Shown in pieces: positions 27,963 to 35,260 of a stretch of DNA of 64,000 nucleotides (within the stretch, counting starts at the first letter, position 1; each line of letters begins with the position of its first letter). The notes under the pieces were generated by a model that was not told the origin of the DNA, ran no database searches, and saw only the letters and a list, made by a program, of their open reading frames with translations. Both the position numbers and the translations under genes were made by a program. Source of the DNA: Bradyrhizobium sp. LLZ17 (GTDB lineage: Bacteria; Pseudomonadota; Alphaproteobacteria; Rhizobiales; Xanthobacteraceae); NCBI RefSeq assembly GCF_041200145.1, contig NZ_CP165734.1, positions 7,739,521 to 7,803,520 of the forward strand, written 5' to 3'.

Positions 27963-28421
27963 TTGTCCGTGACGACGCCAAAAGGCCCGCAGCTTGCGGT
28001 GCTGTCCACCGAGGACGACACCCGGTCAGTGGTGCAGGTGCTTCAGCCTTCGGGCTGGCCGATGCCGAAGGGCTATGCCAACGGCATGGCTGCCGAGGGA
28101 CGAATCGTCGTCACCGGCGGCGTGATCGGTTGGGATGCCGAGGAGCGTCTCGCCGAAGGCTTCGTTGCGCAGGTGCACCAGACGCTGAGCAACATTGCGG
28201 CAATTCTGGCCGAAGCCGGTGCACGACCCGAGCATCTCGTGCGCCTGACCTGGTATGTCGTCGATATGGACGAATACCTGGCGAATTTGAAGGAGCTCGG
28301 CAAGATCTACCGCACCATCTTCGGCACGCATTATCCGGCGATGGCGCTTCTTCAGGTCGTCCGCCTGGTCGAGAAGGCGGCGCGCGTCGAGATCGAGGCC
28401 ACCGCCGTTATTCCCCGCTGA
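27963..28421 (+). CDS. RidA-family (YjgF/YER057c/UK114) enamine/imine deaminase
   Basis: The 152-residue protein has the RidA core: GRIVVTGGVIGWDAEERLAE, QVHQTLSNIAAILAEAGARP, LVRLTWYVVDMDEYL and VEIEATAVIP. The family hydrolyses reactive enamines and imines to ketones and ammonia. A TTG at 27963 with AGAAGAGG before it is the likely start, 15 bases after the ligase stop. Its place in a 2-aminobenzoyl-CoA operon is suggestive, since the fusion enzyme yields an alicyclic beta-amino-enoyl (enamine) CoA ester whose nitrogen must be released. Confidence 0.88.
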   Translation: MSVTTPKGPQLAVLSTEDDTRSVVQVLQPSGWPMPKGYANGMAAEGRIVVTGGVIGWDAEERLAEGFVAQVHQTLSNIAAILAEAGARPEHLVRLTWYVVDMDEYLANLKELGKIYRTIFGTHYPAMALLQVVRLVEKAARVEIEATAVIPR

Positions 28422-28434
28422 ACAGGGTCCGGCT

Positions 28435-29163
28435 TCAGCTCGCCTTGGCGAGATCGTCGTCCTCCGGCGAATTCAGATAGACGCCGGACATGGTGTCGAC
28501 CCAGCACAAATGGTCGTGCACCTTCTTGACGCCCTCGACGTTTTCCGCGGCGACAATTGCGGCCTGCCGCGCCCGTTCCTCGGTGATGACGCCGCTGAGG
28601 TGAACGATGCCGTCGCGGACGATCACGTTCAGTCCGAACGGACACCAATCGTGCTTCTCCATGGCATCGAGGACCCGGGCTCGAATGTGATCATCGTCGG
28701 CCGTCGGATCCGGCACCTCGCGGGCGAGACCGGCGACCGCCTGTAGCAAATTGGCCCGCGAGACGATGCCGACGACCCGGTCGCCGCGCACCACGGGCAG
28801 GCGCTTCACATTGTGTCGCTCCATCAGATCGACGATCTCCGCCAGCGCCGTATCCTCGGTGATGGTCACGGGCGAGGCGGTCATCACCTCCGAGACCTTG
28901 CGGCCATGCTCGTGGACGAAGTCGCTGGCCGATTTGCCGGAGCCAAGAATAAACCGCAGCCAGCGCCCTCGCTTGCGTCCGGTACCGATTTCGCTGCGAC
29001 GGATGAAGTCGCCTTCCGAGACGACGCCGATCAGCTTGCCGGCACCGTCGACCACGGTGAGGCCGCTGACGTGCCGCTTCAGCATGATGTTCGCCGCCTC
29101 GACAATGCTGGTCTCGGCAGTGACCGAGATGACCGAGCGGGTCATGATCTGGTGGGCGCGCAT
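28435..29163 (-). CDS. CBS-pair and BON domain protein
   Basis: The 242-residue protein has two CBS motifs (MTRSVISVTAETSIVEAANI, then VSGLTVVDGAGKLIGVVSEGDF; and MTASPVTITEDTALAEIVDL, then VKRLPVVRGDRVVGIVSRANL) and a C-terminal BON domain (LNVIVRDGIVHLSGVITEE). CBS pairs bind adenine nucleotides; BON domains bind membranes or other surfaces. It probably senses energy status at the envelope. It diverges from the phasin/PHA synthase genes across a region with two FixK/FNR boxes, the nearer one 65 bases before its start. Confidence 0.88.
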   Translation of the reverse strand: MRAHQIMTRSVISVTAETSIVEAANIMLKRHVSGLTVVDGAGKLIGVVSEGDFIRRSEIGTGRKRGRWLRFILGSGKSASDFVHEHGRKVSEVMTASPVTITEDTALAEIVDLMERHNVKRLPVVRGDRVVGIVSRANLLQAVAGLAREVPDPTADDDHIRARVLDAMEKHDWCPFGLNVIVRDGIVHLSGVITEERARQAAIVAAENVEGVKKVHDHLCWVDTMSGVYLNSPEDDDLAKAS

Positions 29164-29227
29164 GGAGAACTCCGCTGCTTGTGATGGACATCCAGGCTGA
29201 AGCTTAGTCTCGACGACGCTGATCGAT

Positions 29228-29241
29228 TTGAGGCAGGTCAA
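29228..29241. promoter_or_regulatory. FixK/FNR box
   Basis: TTGAGGCAGGTCAA fits TTGA-N6-TCAA exactly. It lies 65 bases before the CBS-BON start and is probably used for that - strand promoter. Confidence 0.75.
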
Positions 29242-29273
29242 TCGCGCCAAGGCTTTGGCGGAGGGCGGACGAT

Positions 29274-29287
29274 TTGATGCAGCTCAA
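29274..29287. promoter_or_regulatory. FixK/FNR box
   Basis: TTGATGCAGCTCAA fits TTGA-N6-TCAA and lies 67 bases before the phasin-like gene, a normal distance for an activator site at about -41. Confidence 0.72.
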
Positions 29288-29353
29288 CGTTTTCGGACCA
29301 ACTGGCTGTACCATGATGAACAAGCACCCTCATGGGTGGTCAGGAGGTTGACC

Positions 29354-29772
29354 GTGAGTGAGTTCGCCCAATTGCACGAGCCTGCAGCGGAACCATTGCC
29401 CTCTGATCCGATCGCCGGACTGGCGGGTGCAAACCGACGTGCCCTGGATACCGCGCTTGGTACGCAGGGACTCGTGTTCGAGGAAATCGTGTTCGCAGCC
29501 AATGAACTGCTGGACCGAACCCAAACGGAAACGCATTTGCTGGCGGAGTTCGTATCGAAACTGGCCGGCTCCCATTCCATGAGAGACTGGGCGCCATGTA
29601 CAGGGAATGCAGCCAGCATCAGCTCGACTTTATACGTCGCGATTGCGATCGTTATTTTCGGCACGGAGAGCGAGTGCTGGCAGCGACTTTCAGCCTGTTG
29701 AACGGTCGCCCGCGGCTGGCCGGCGCTGTCATGGACGTGAGATCGGAAGCGAACAAGAACATTCAGCCATGA
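29354..29772 (+). pseudogene. Phasin-like small protein, -1 frameshift near 29593
   Basis: The start is a GTG at 29354 with a strong AGGAGG site. The first frame gives VSEFAQLHEPAAEPL through ETHLLAEFVSKLAGSHS and MRDW. After one missing base the natural continuation is MYRECSQHQLDFIRRDCDRY and FRHGERVLAATFSLLNG, stopping at 29770-29772 in overlap with the PHA synthase ATG. The amphipathic helical pattern and the FIRRDCDR/HGER stretch resemble the phasin-type proteins of Bradyrhizobium. The intact product would have about 139 residues. Phasins coat polyhydroxyalkanoate granules, which fits the neighbour. Confidence 0.6.
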
Positions 29773-31625
29773 CTCTCACGCAGACCTCGGGCCTTCGCCT
29801 GGCTGAAGAGCAGCTGACGGCCGAGCCGCCCATTGATTTGGTAACGCGCTGCGCCTTACCGGCTCCAAGCGTCGAGCAGTCATCCAATCTCCCTGCTGTC
29901 GACGCGCAGCCCGTCACCGAGCCATACCCGCTCGACCGCGCATTCCACGCGATGCTGGCGCGATTCACCGGTGGGATTTCGCCGGTAGCGCTGTCGCTCG
30001 CCTACCTCGATTGGAGTTCGCATCTTGCCGCCTCGCCGCAGCGGCAGCTGGAGAGGGCACGCGATGTCGTTCGTGACACTGACCGGTTTATCGACGCCGC
30101 GGCGCGTGCCGCCTCGCCGGCCCAAAATCCCTGGTCGGTGATCAAGCCGCAAGCACAGGACCGCCGTTTCGCGGCGCCATTGTGGGAAAGCCCTCCTTTC
30201 AATCTCTATGCGCAGTCGTTTCTGCTTGGAGAGCGGTGGTGGCACGATGCCGCGACCGGCGTGCATGGCGTCTCCCCCGCGAACGAGGCGATCGTCGAGT
30301 TTTCGGGCCGACAGGTGCTCGACATGCTGGCGCCATCGAACTTCGCTGCCAGCAATCCAGAGGTGCTTCAGAAGGCGTTCCGGAGCGGAGGTGAGAATTT
30401 CGTATTCGGCTGGCAGAACTGGTACAGCGACTTGATACGAATGCTTTCTGCAGGAAAGACGGCAGGCGACGAGCAGTTCGTCGTCGGCAAGACCGTCGCT
30501 GCTTCGCCCGGCAAGGTGGTCTATCGGAACGACCTGATCGAGCTGATCCAGTATCATCCGACCACCGAAAAGGTGCGGCCCGAGCCGATACTGATCGTGC
30601 CGGCCTGGATCATGAAATACTACATCCTCGACCTGTCGCCGCAGAATTCGCTGGTCAAATATCTGACCGGCGAGGGTTTTACGGTGTTTGCGATCTCCTG
30701 GCGCAATCCGAATGCGAGCGATCGCGATGTGACCTTCGATGACTACCGCAAATTGGGCGTCAGCGCTGCGTTGGATGCGATTGCCTGCATCCTGCCGCGC
30801 CGGAAGGTTCATGCGCTCGGCTACTGTCTTGGAGGTACCTTGCTGTCGATCGCGGCTGCCGCGATGGCGCGCGACGGCGACAACCGGCTGAAGACGATCA
30901 CATTGCTTGCTGCGCAGACGGACTTCACCGAGGCAGGTGAGCTGACGCTCTTCATCAACGAGAGTCAGGTCGCCTTTCTGGAAGACATGATGTGGGAGCG
31001 GGGATATCTCGACACGACGCAGATGGCCGGCGCTTTTCAGCTCCTGCGATCCAATGATTTGATCTGGTCCCGACTGTCGCACGATTACCTGATGGGAGAG
31101 CGGGCGCCGCCCAGCGACTTGATGGCCTGGAACGCCGACGCCACGCGCCTGCCTTATCGCATGCACTCCGAATATTTGCGCAAGTTGTTCCTCAGCAATG
31201 ACCTGGCCGAAGGCCGCTACCACGTCGACGGAAAAAGCGTATCGCTCGCCGACATTCACGCGCCGATGTTCGTCGTCGGCACGCTCAGGGACCATGTAGC
31301 GCCGTGGCGATCGGTCTACAAGATTCACTATCAGGTCGACGCCGATGTGACCTTCCTGTTGACGAGCGGAGGGCACAACGCCGGCGTCGTGGCGCCTCCT
31401 GGCGAGCCTGGGCATAGCTACCAGGTCATGACCAAGGCGGCGGATGCGTCCCATGTCGACCGGGACGAGTGGCTGAAGCTGGCGCCGCATGCAAAGGGAT
31501 CGTGGTGGCAGGAATGGTCTAAATGGCTGACCGCCCGCTCCGGTGTACTTGGCGACCCGCCTCGGATGGGATTCGGGAACGTCGACGGTCTGCCCGACGC
31601 GCCGGGCGACTACGTCCACACCTAG
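29769..31625 (+). CDS. phaC: Poly(3-hydroxyalkanoate) synthase (PhaC-like)
   Basis: The 618-residue protein is a polyhydroxyalkanoate polymerase. An N-terminal domain (PWSVIKPQAQDRRFAAPLW, then NLYAQSFLLGERWW) precedes an alpha/beta hydrolase core with the lipase-like box GYCLGG. Cys353 is the nucleophile, and the acid and base are expected in VVGTLRDHVAPWRSVY and LTSGGHNAGVV. It polymerises (R)-3-hydroxyacyl-CoA. The ATG overlaps the phasin-like stop (ATGA). The C terminus overlaps the convergent CHAD gene by 4 bases. The pair of FixK/FNR boxes upstream suggests that storage polymer synthesis is induced when oxygen falls. Confidence 0.9.
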   Translation: MTLTQTSGLRLAEEQLTAEPPIDLVTRCALPAPSVEQSSNLPAVDAQPVTEPYPLDRAFHAMLARFTGGISPVALSLAYLDWSSHLAASPQRQLERARDVVRDTDRFIDAAARAASPAQNPWSVIKPQAQDRRFAAPLWESPPFNLYAQSFLLGERWWHDAATGVHGVSPANEAIVEFSGRQVLDMLAPSNFAASNPEVLQKAFRSGGENFVFGWQNWYSDLIRMLSAGKTAGDEQFVVGKTVAASPGKVVYRNDLIELIQYHPTTEKVRPEPILIVPAWIMKYYILDLSPQNSLVKYLTGEGFTVFAISWRNPNASDRDVTFDDYRKLGVSAALDAIACILPRRKVHALGYCLGGTLLSIAAAAMARDGDNRLKTITLLAAQTDFTEAGELTLFINESQVAFLEDMMWERGYLDTTQMAGAFQLLRSNDLIWSRLSHDYLMGERAPPSDLMAWNADATRLPYRMHSEYLRKLFLSNDLAEGRYHVDGKSVSLADIHAPMFVVGTLRDHVAPWRSVYKIHYQVDADVTFLLTSGGHNAGVVAPPGEPGHSYQVMTKAADASHVDRDEWLKLAPHAKGSWWQEWSKWLTARSGVLGDPPRMGFGNVDGLPDAPGDYVHT

Positions 31626-32596
31626 TCCTCGGTCGCTGGATCGGGCGCGAGGTCCGAGGAGCGAAAAGGCTTGGCCTTGTCGAGCTTCCGATAGGCGTTC
31701 GCGGCGGTTTCTAGCAGCTTCTTTTCGCGCTTTAGGTCGAGGAAGCGAATGCCCGCCTCCATACCGCCGCCGTTCAATGACGCAGCCAAGGCCTGCCCGC
31801 GCGCATCGTCATTCAGCTGTCCGAGTGATCGCTGCGCCTTGCGCAATTGCTTGAGGATCGACTTTTGTTTCGTCAGCGACTTGTCGGCGAAGAGGTCCTG
31901 CAGCGAGTCGATTGAATAGGTCAGACGCTTGTTGAGAATCCGCAGCTTGTGCCGTTTCTCGACGTCGAACTTGCGTAGCTTCCGTGCCTTTTTGAGCAGC
32001 GTCTTTTCCCATTCCGTCAGTTGCGCGCTCGCGTGATCGGCGAGCGAGCGGCGGCGCAGCCTGATGACCTCCTTGCTGCGTCCGGTCGACCATTGGCCAC
32101 TCTCGATCCAGGCCGAAGTCTCCTCGACCAAGCGCCGGTATCGCGCAGATTGCAGCGCGCGCGCCAGCAGGCGGTGGCTTTCGGCGCGTTTCTCGTCCCA
32201 GTGCTGGAGCTCGGCAATCACGGCGAGCTCGTTGCCGCTCTCGGCCACCACGCGTTCGATCGCGACGTCGAGGTCCCGCACCATGCCGAGCTGGCCATTC
32301 AGCCACTTCAGCTCGACCCAGACTTTTGGCCGCAGCGCATCGTCAACCATGGGAGAGAAGAAGCGGATGGTGGTGCGTAGATGTGTCAGCGCGATCCGGA
32401 TCCGATGCAGCGCATCGGGGTCGCCGCGGCAGGTACCGTCGTGCTGGGCAAGCACAGCGTCGAGATGACGACGGGCGATGATCCGGAAGGCGGTATCGCA
32501 GGCCATGCCAGGGCTGAGGCGGGCGGGCAGCGCATTGCGCCTCGCCGCAGGCTTGGTGCGAGCGGTCGCGCTCGAACTCGTGGTGGGTCGCGCCAT
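31622..32596 (-). CDS. CHAD-domain protein (polyphosphate-binding)
   Basis: The 324-residue protein is almost entirely a CHAD domain: conserved histidines in DALHRIRIALTHLRTTIRFF, basic helices (KWLNGQLGMVRDLDVAIERV, KRHKLRILNKRLTYSIDSL) and a lysine-rich end. CHAD domains bind inorganic polyphosphate and can target proteins to polyphosphate granules. It abuts the PHA synthase gene tail to tail and lies 26 bases downstream of the kinase/P-loop gene on the same strand, so the two are likely co-transcribed from the FixK/FNR-controlled promoter near 34.25 kb. Confidence 0.88.
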   Translation of the reverse strand: MARPTTSSSATARTKPAARRNALPARLSPGMACDTAFRIIARRHLDAVLAQHDGTCRGDPDALHRIRIALTHLRTTIRFFSPMVDDALRPKVWVELKWLNGQLGMVRDLDVAIERVVAESGNELAVIAELQHWDEKRAESHRLLARALQSARYRRLVEETSAWIESGQWSTGRSKEVIRLRRRSLADHASAQLTEWEKTLLKKARKLRKFDVEKRHKLRILNKRLTYSIDSLQDLFADKSLTKQKSILKQLRKAQRSLGQLNDDARGQALAASLNGGGMEAGIRFLDLKREKKLLETAANAYRKLDKAKPFRSSDLAPDPATED

Positions 32597-32622
32597 CCTA
32601 CTCCCGCGCCGATCAGAATGCC

Positions 32623-34146
32623 TTATTTGCCCTCAGCGATTGCGTCCCGGCAGCTCTGGAGCGTCTGCTCGCGTGTCCCGGAGGCATCGATGGTCGCCCA
32701 ACCGACATGGCCGATATTATAGTGCTCTTGCAGCGCGGCAACCTCTTGTGTGGCGTCGGATGCATCGGCTTGTCGGCTTCCGATCCGGGTCTGCCGGGTT
32801 GCGAGGTCCGCGACCAGGAAGAGGCCGGTGAAAGGCACGTTGCACGCTCGCGCCAGTGCGGCAAATGCGTCTCGTTCGAAGTCGCGGGCGAATACACCGT
32901 CGACGATGGCCGAATGGCCCTGGGCCAGCACATGTCGGGCCTGTTGGGCGGCCATGTCGTAGACCCGCTCCGCGAGCTCCGGCGTATATGCGGATGGCGG
33001 CAACCGCTCCGTCTCGCTGACCCCGAACATCTGCTTGCGAATCAGGTCGCTGCGGAGCACGACCGCTCCGGGTTGGGGCGCCACGCCCGGCGCGAGTGCG
33101 CGGGCCAAAACCGACTTGCCGGTGCCTGACAGTCCGCCGACGGCAATCAAGCGGGGCGCGGGCGGATGGATCAGAGCCTGGGCCAGGTTAAAGTAGCGAC
33201 GCGCGTCCTCGTGCATCTCGTGCTCGCCGGAGTGCGGTGGCTTCAGCCGTGCCAGCGCCACCTGGGCGCGGATCGCCGCGCGCATCGACATGAACAGCGG
33301 CAGGGCGCTGAGCGCGTCGAGATTTTCGGGCGGGGTCGCGGCAAGATAGCGGTTCAGGACCACGTTGGCGGCCAGCGGCTGATCGTGGCGCAGCAGGTCC
33401 ATCAGCGTGAAAGCGAGGTCGTACAGCACGTCGATGGTCGCTATCCGCGGATCGAACTCGATGGCGTCGAACAGCACGGGTTTGCGGTCGATCAACACGA
33501 TATTCGCAAGATGCAGGTCGCCGTGACAGCGGCGCACGAAGCCGTGGTGGCCACGCTGATCAAGCAACGCGCGAACGCGCAAGAATGCCTGCTGTGAATC
33601 CTTGGCAAGCTGCTCGAGCTCCGCGGTCTGGAAATATCCGCCGTTCCGCAGGCCATTGCTATTGCCGTCGATCAGCGCGGGAATGGAAGACGTCCATCCC
33701 TGACCGTCGACGCATGCCGCCGCCGCATGTGAAGCGGCGATCGCATCGGCGATCGCCGAGGCGAGGTCCACATCAAACAACCGAGCCTTCGCCAGATGAT
33801 CAAGCGTCCGGCTTTCGTCGAAGCGTGACATGTCGACAGCATATTCGATCGGCCGGCCGTCGCCGTCGACCTTCACCGATCCGTCCGGCTCTTCCGTGAT
33901 CGCCACGACGCGATGATAGATCTGTGGCGCCAGCGGCCGGTTGATCCTGATCTCCTCCTCGCAGGCCGCTTTGCGCCTGTCGAGTGTCGAATAGTCGAGA
34001 AAGGGAAAGCGGACGGCGCGCTTGATCTTCAGTGCGCGCTTGCCGTCGAGGAAGACCGAAGCGGCGTGCGTGTCGATCCGCTTCACGCCGGCATGCGCGG
34101 TCAGCGCCGCGAAGATCCGTTCCTGGGTCGCAGAATTGTCAGTCAT
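32623..34146 (-). CDS. Two-domain protein: aminoglycoside phosphotransferase-like kinase plus AAA_33-type P-loop domain
   Basis: The 507-residue protein has an N-terminal protein-kinase-like fold with the Brenner motif CHGDLHLANIV and the metal loop FDAIEFDP, typical of the aminoglycoside phosphotransferase family. A C-terminal nucleotide kinase-like domain has Walker A GGLSGTGKSVLA and EHYNIGHVGWATIDAS near the end. Proteins of this layout are common in proteobacteria, but the phosphorylated substrate is not known. Start at 34146 gives MTDNSATQER. It diverges from the universal stress protein gene across two FixK/FNR boxes. Confidence 0.85.
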   Translation of the reverse strand: MTDNSATQERIFAALTAHAGVKRIDTHAASVFLDGKRALKIKRAVRFPFLDYSTLDRRKAACEEEIRINRPLAPQIYHRVVAITEEPDGSVKVDGDGRPIEYAVDMSRFDESRTLDHLAKARLFDVDLASAIADAIAASHAAAACVDGQGWTSSIPALIDGNSNGLRNGGYFQTAELEQLAKDSQQAFLRVRALLDQRGHHGFVRRCHGDLHLANIVLIDRKPVLFDAIEFDPRIATIDVLYDLAFTLMDLLRHDQPLAANVVLNRYLAATPPENLDALSALPLFMSMRAAIRAQVALARLKPPHSGEHEMHEDARRYFNLAQALIHPPAPRLIAVGGLSGTGKSVLARALAPGVAPQPGAVVLRSDLIRKQMFGVSETERLPPSAYTPELAERVYDMAAQQARHVLAQGHSAIVDGVFARDFERDAFAALARACNVPFTGLFLVADLATRQTRIGSRQADASDATQEVAALQEHYNIGHVGWATIDASGTREQTLQSCRDAIAEGK

Positions 34147-34242
34147 CCCTGCCGGCCTGTGCAGATGGGTCGGCGAGCGGTGCGGCCGCAAACCATAGCA
34201 GTCCTTGGAAAGTAATCCTTAGAGCGGGATCACGACCAGTCC

Positions 34243-34256
34243 TTGACTTCCGTCAA
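34243..34256. promoter_or_regulatory. FixK/FNR box
   Basis: TTGACTTCCGTCAA fits the motif. It lies 97 bases upstream of the kinase/P-loop gene on -. Confidence 0.72.
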
Positions 34257-34292
34257 GGCCTGTCGTCCGTTCACTGGACGGAGTTCCCCCAC

Positions 34293-34306
34293 TTGACGAG
34301 GATCAA
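34293..34306. promoter_or_regulatory. FixK/FNR box
   Basis: TTGACGAGGATCAA fits the motif and lies 48 bases before the universal stress protein start, on the + side of the divergent promoter region. Confidence 0.75.
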
Positions 34307-34353
34307 GCGTCCCGACCAAAGGCGGCCTATTTTGGCCGGCAAGGAGAATCCCG

Positions 34354-35192
34354 ATGCCCATCAAGGACGTCTTTCTGCCGCTGGTTGGCCAGCCGCGCGG
34401 ACCTGCGCTCGCTGCGATTGAGAAGTGCGTTGCTGTTGCCGCCGACCTCGGTGCCAGGATCACCGCGCTTGCCCTTGAGGATGATGTCTTCGTCCGGCCG
34501 AAAGTGGTGTTCCCTGACGACCCGGATCCGGCCGAGCGCGATGCCATGCGCGGGGTGGGCGACATGCAGCATCTCCTGAAGGCGTTCATCGATGCGGCCT
34601 CCCGCACAGGCGTTCGCGCCCAAAGCCGGTCGGGCAGGGTGCCGGCAGACCAGATAGCGTCGACCCTGGCCGAACATGCGCATTTCAGCGACCTCACGCT
34701 GGTCCCCGTGAAGCCGCACGACAGTCGAACGGAAGACCTGGTTGAGACATTCCTGTTCGATCCGGCCGGCCGCTGCTGCTTTGTCCGGAGCAGCATGTGG
34801 AGGTGCTGCGGCCGGAGTTCGAGAACGTCATGATCGCCTGGGACCACTCCGCCCGCGCTGCGCGTGCGGTCGGTGATGCCCTGCCCATCCTCCAGGCCGC
34901 AGCGACGGTGCGCGTGATCACGGTGGCGGACGACAATGCCGATCCGATCGCGCAATCCGGCAACAGTCTGGTCGATCATCTCAGGGAACACGGGGTCTAC
35001 GCGTCCTTCGAAACCGTGAACGGTAGCGGCAGCTCGATCGGCAAAGTGCTCGGCAGCTGGGCGCAGTCCCATGCCATCGATACCATCGTCATGGGCGCCT
35101 ACCACCATTCGCGTCTGAACGAAATCGTCTGGGGCGGCGTTACCAAGACCGTCATCGGTCAGCCACCGTGCTGGGTTATGATCTCGCACTAG
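34354..35192 (+). pseudogene. Tandem universal stress protein (UspA family), -1 frameshift near 34772
   Basis: The first frame gives one Usp half (MPIKDVFLPLVGQPRG, then LTLVPVKPHDSRTEDLVE and FLFDPAGR). One missing base later the sequence continues LLLCPEQHVEVLRPEFENVM, then IAWDHSARAARAVGDALPIL and a second Usp domain ending DTIVMGAYHHSRLNE. The joined protein has about 279 residues, the normal length for tandem Usp proteins of this group. AAGGAG precedes the ATG. It probably forms an operon with the acetyltransferase gene 68 bases on, under the FixK/FNR box at 34293. Confidence 0.82.
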
Positions 35193-35260
35193 GTGCGTTG
35201 CCTCCCACCCGAGCCAGGTTCCAGCTATCGGACCCGTCGCCCGATCGGACGATTGCATTC

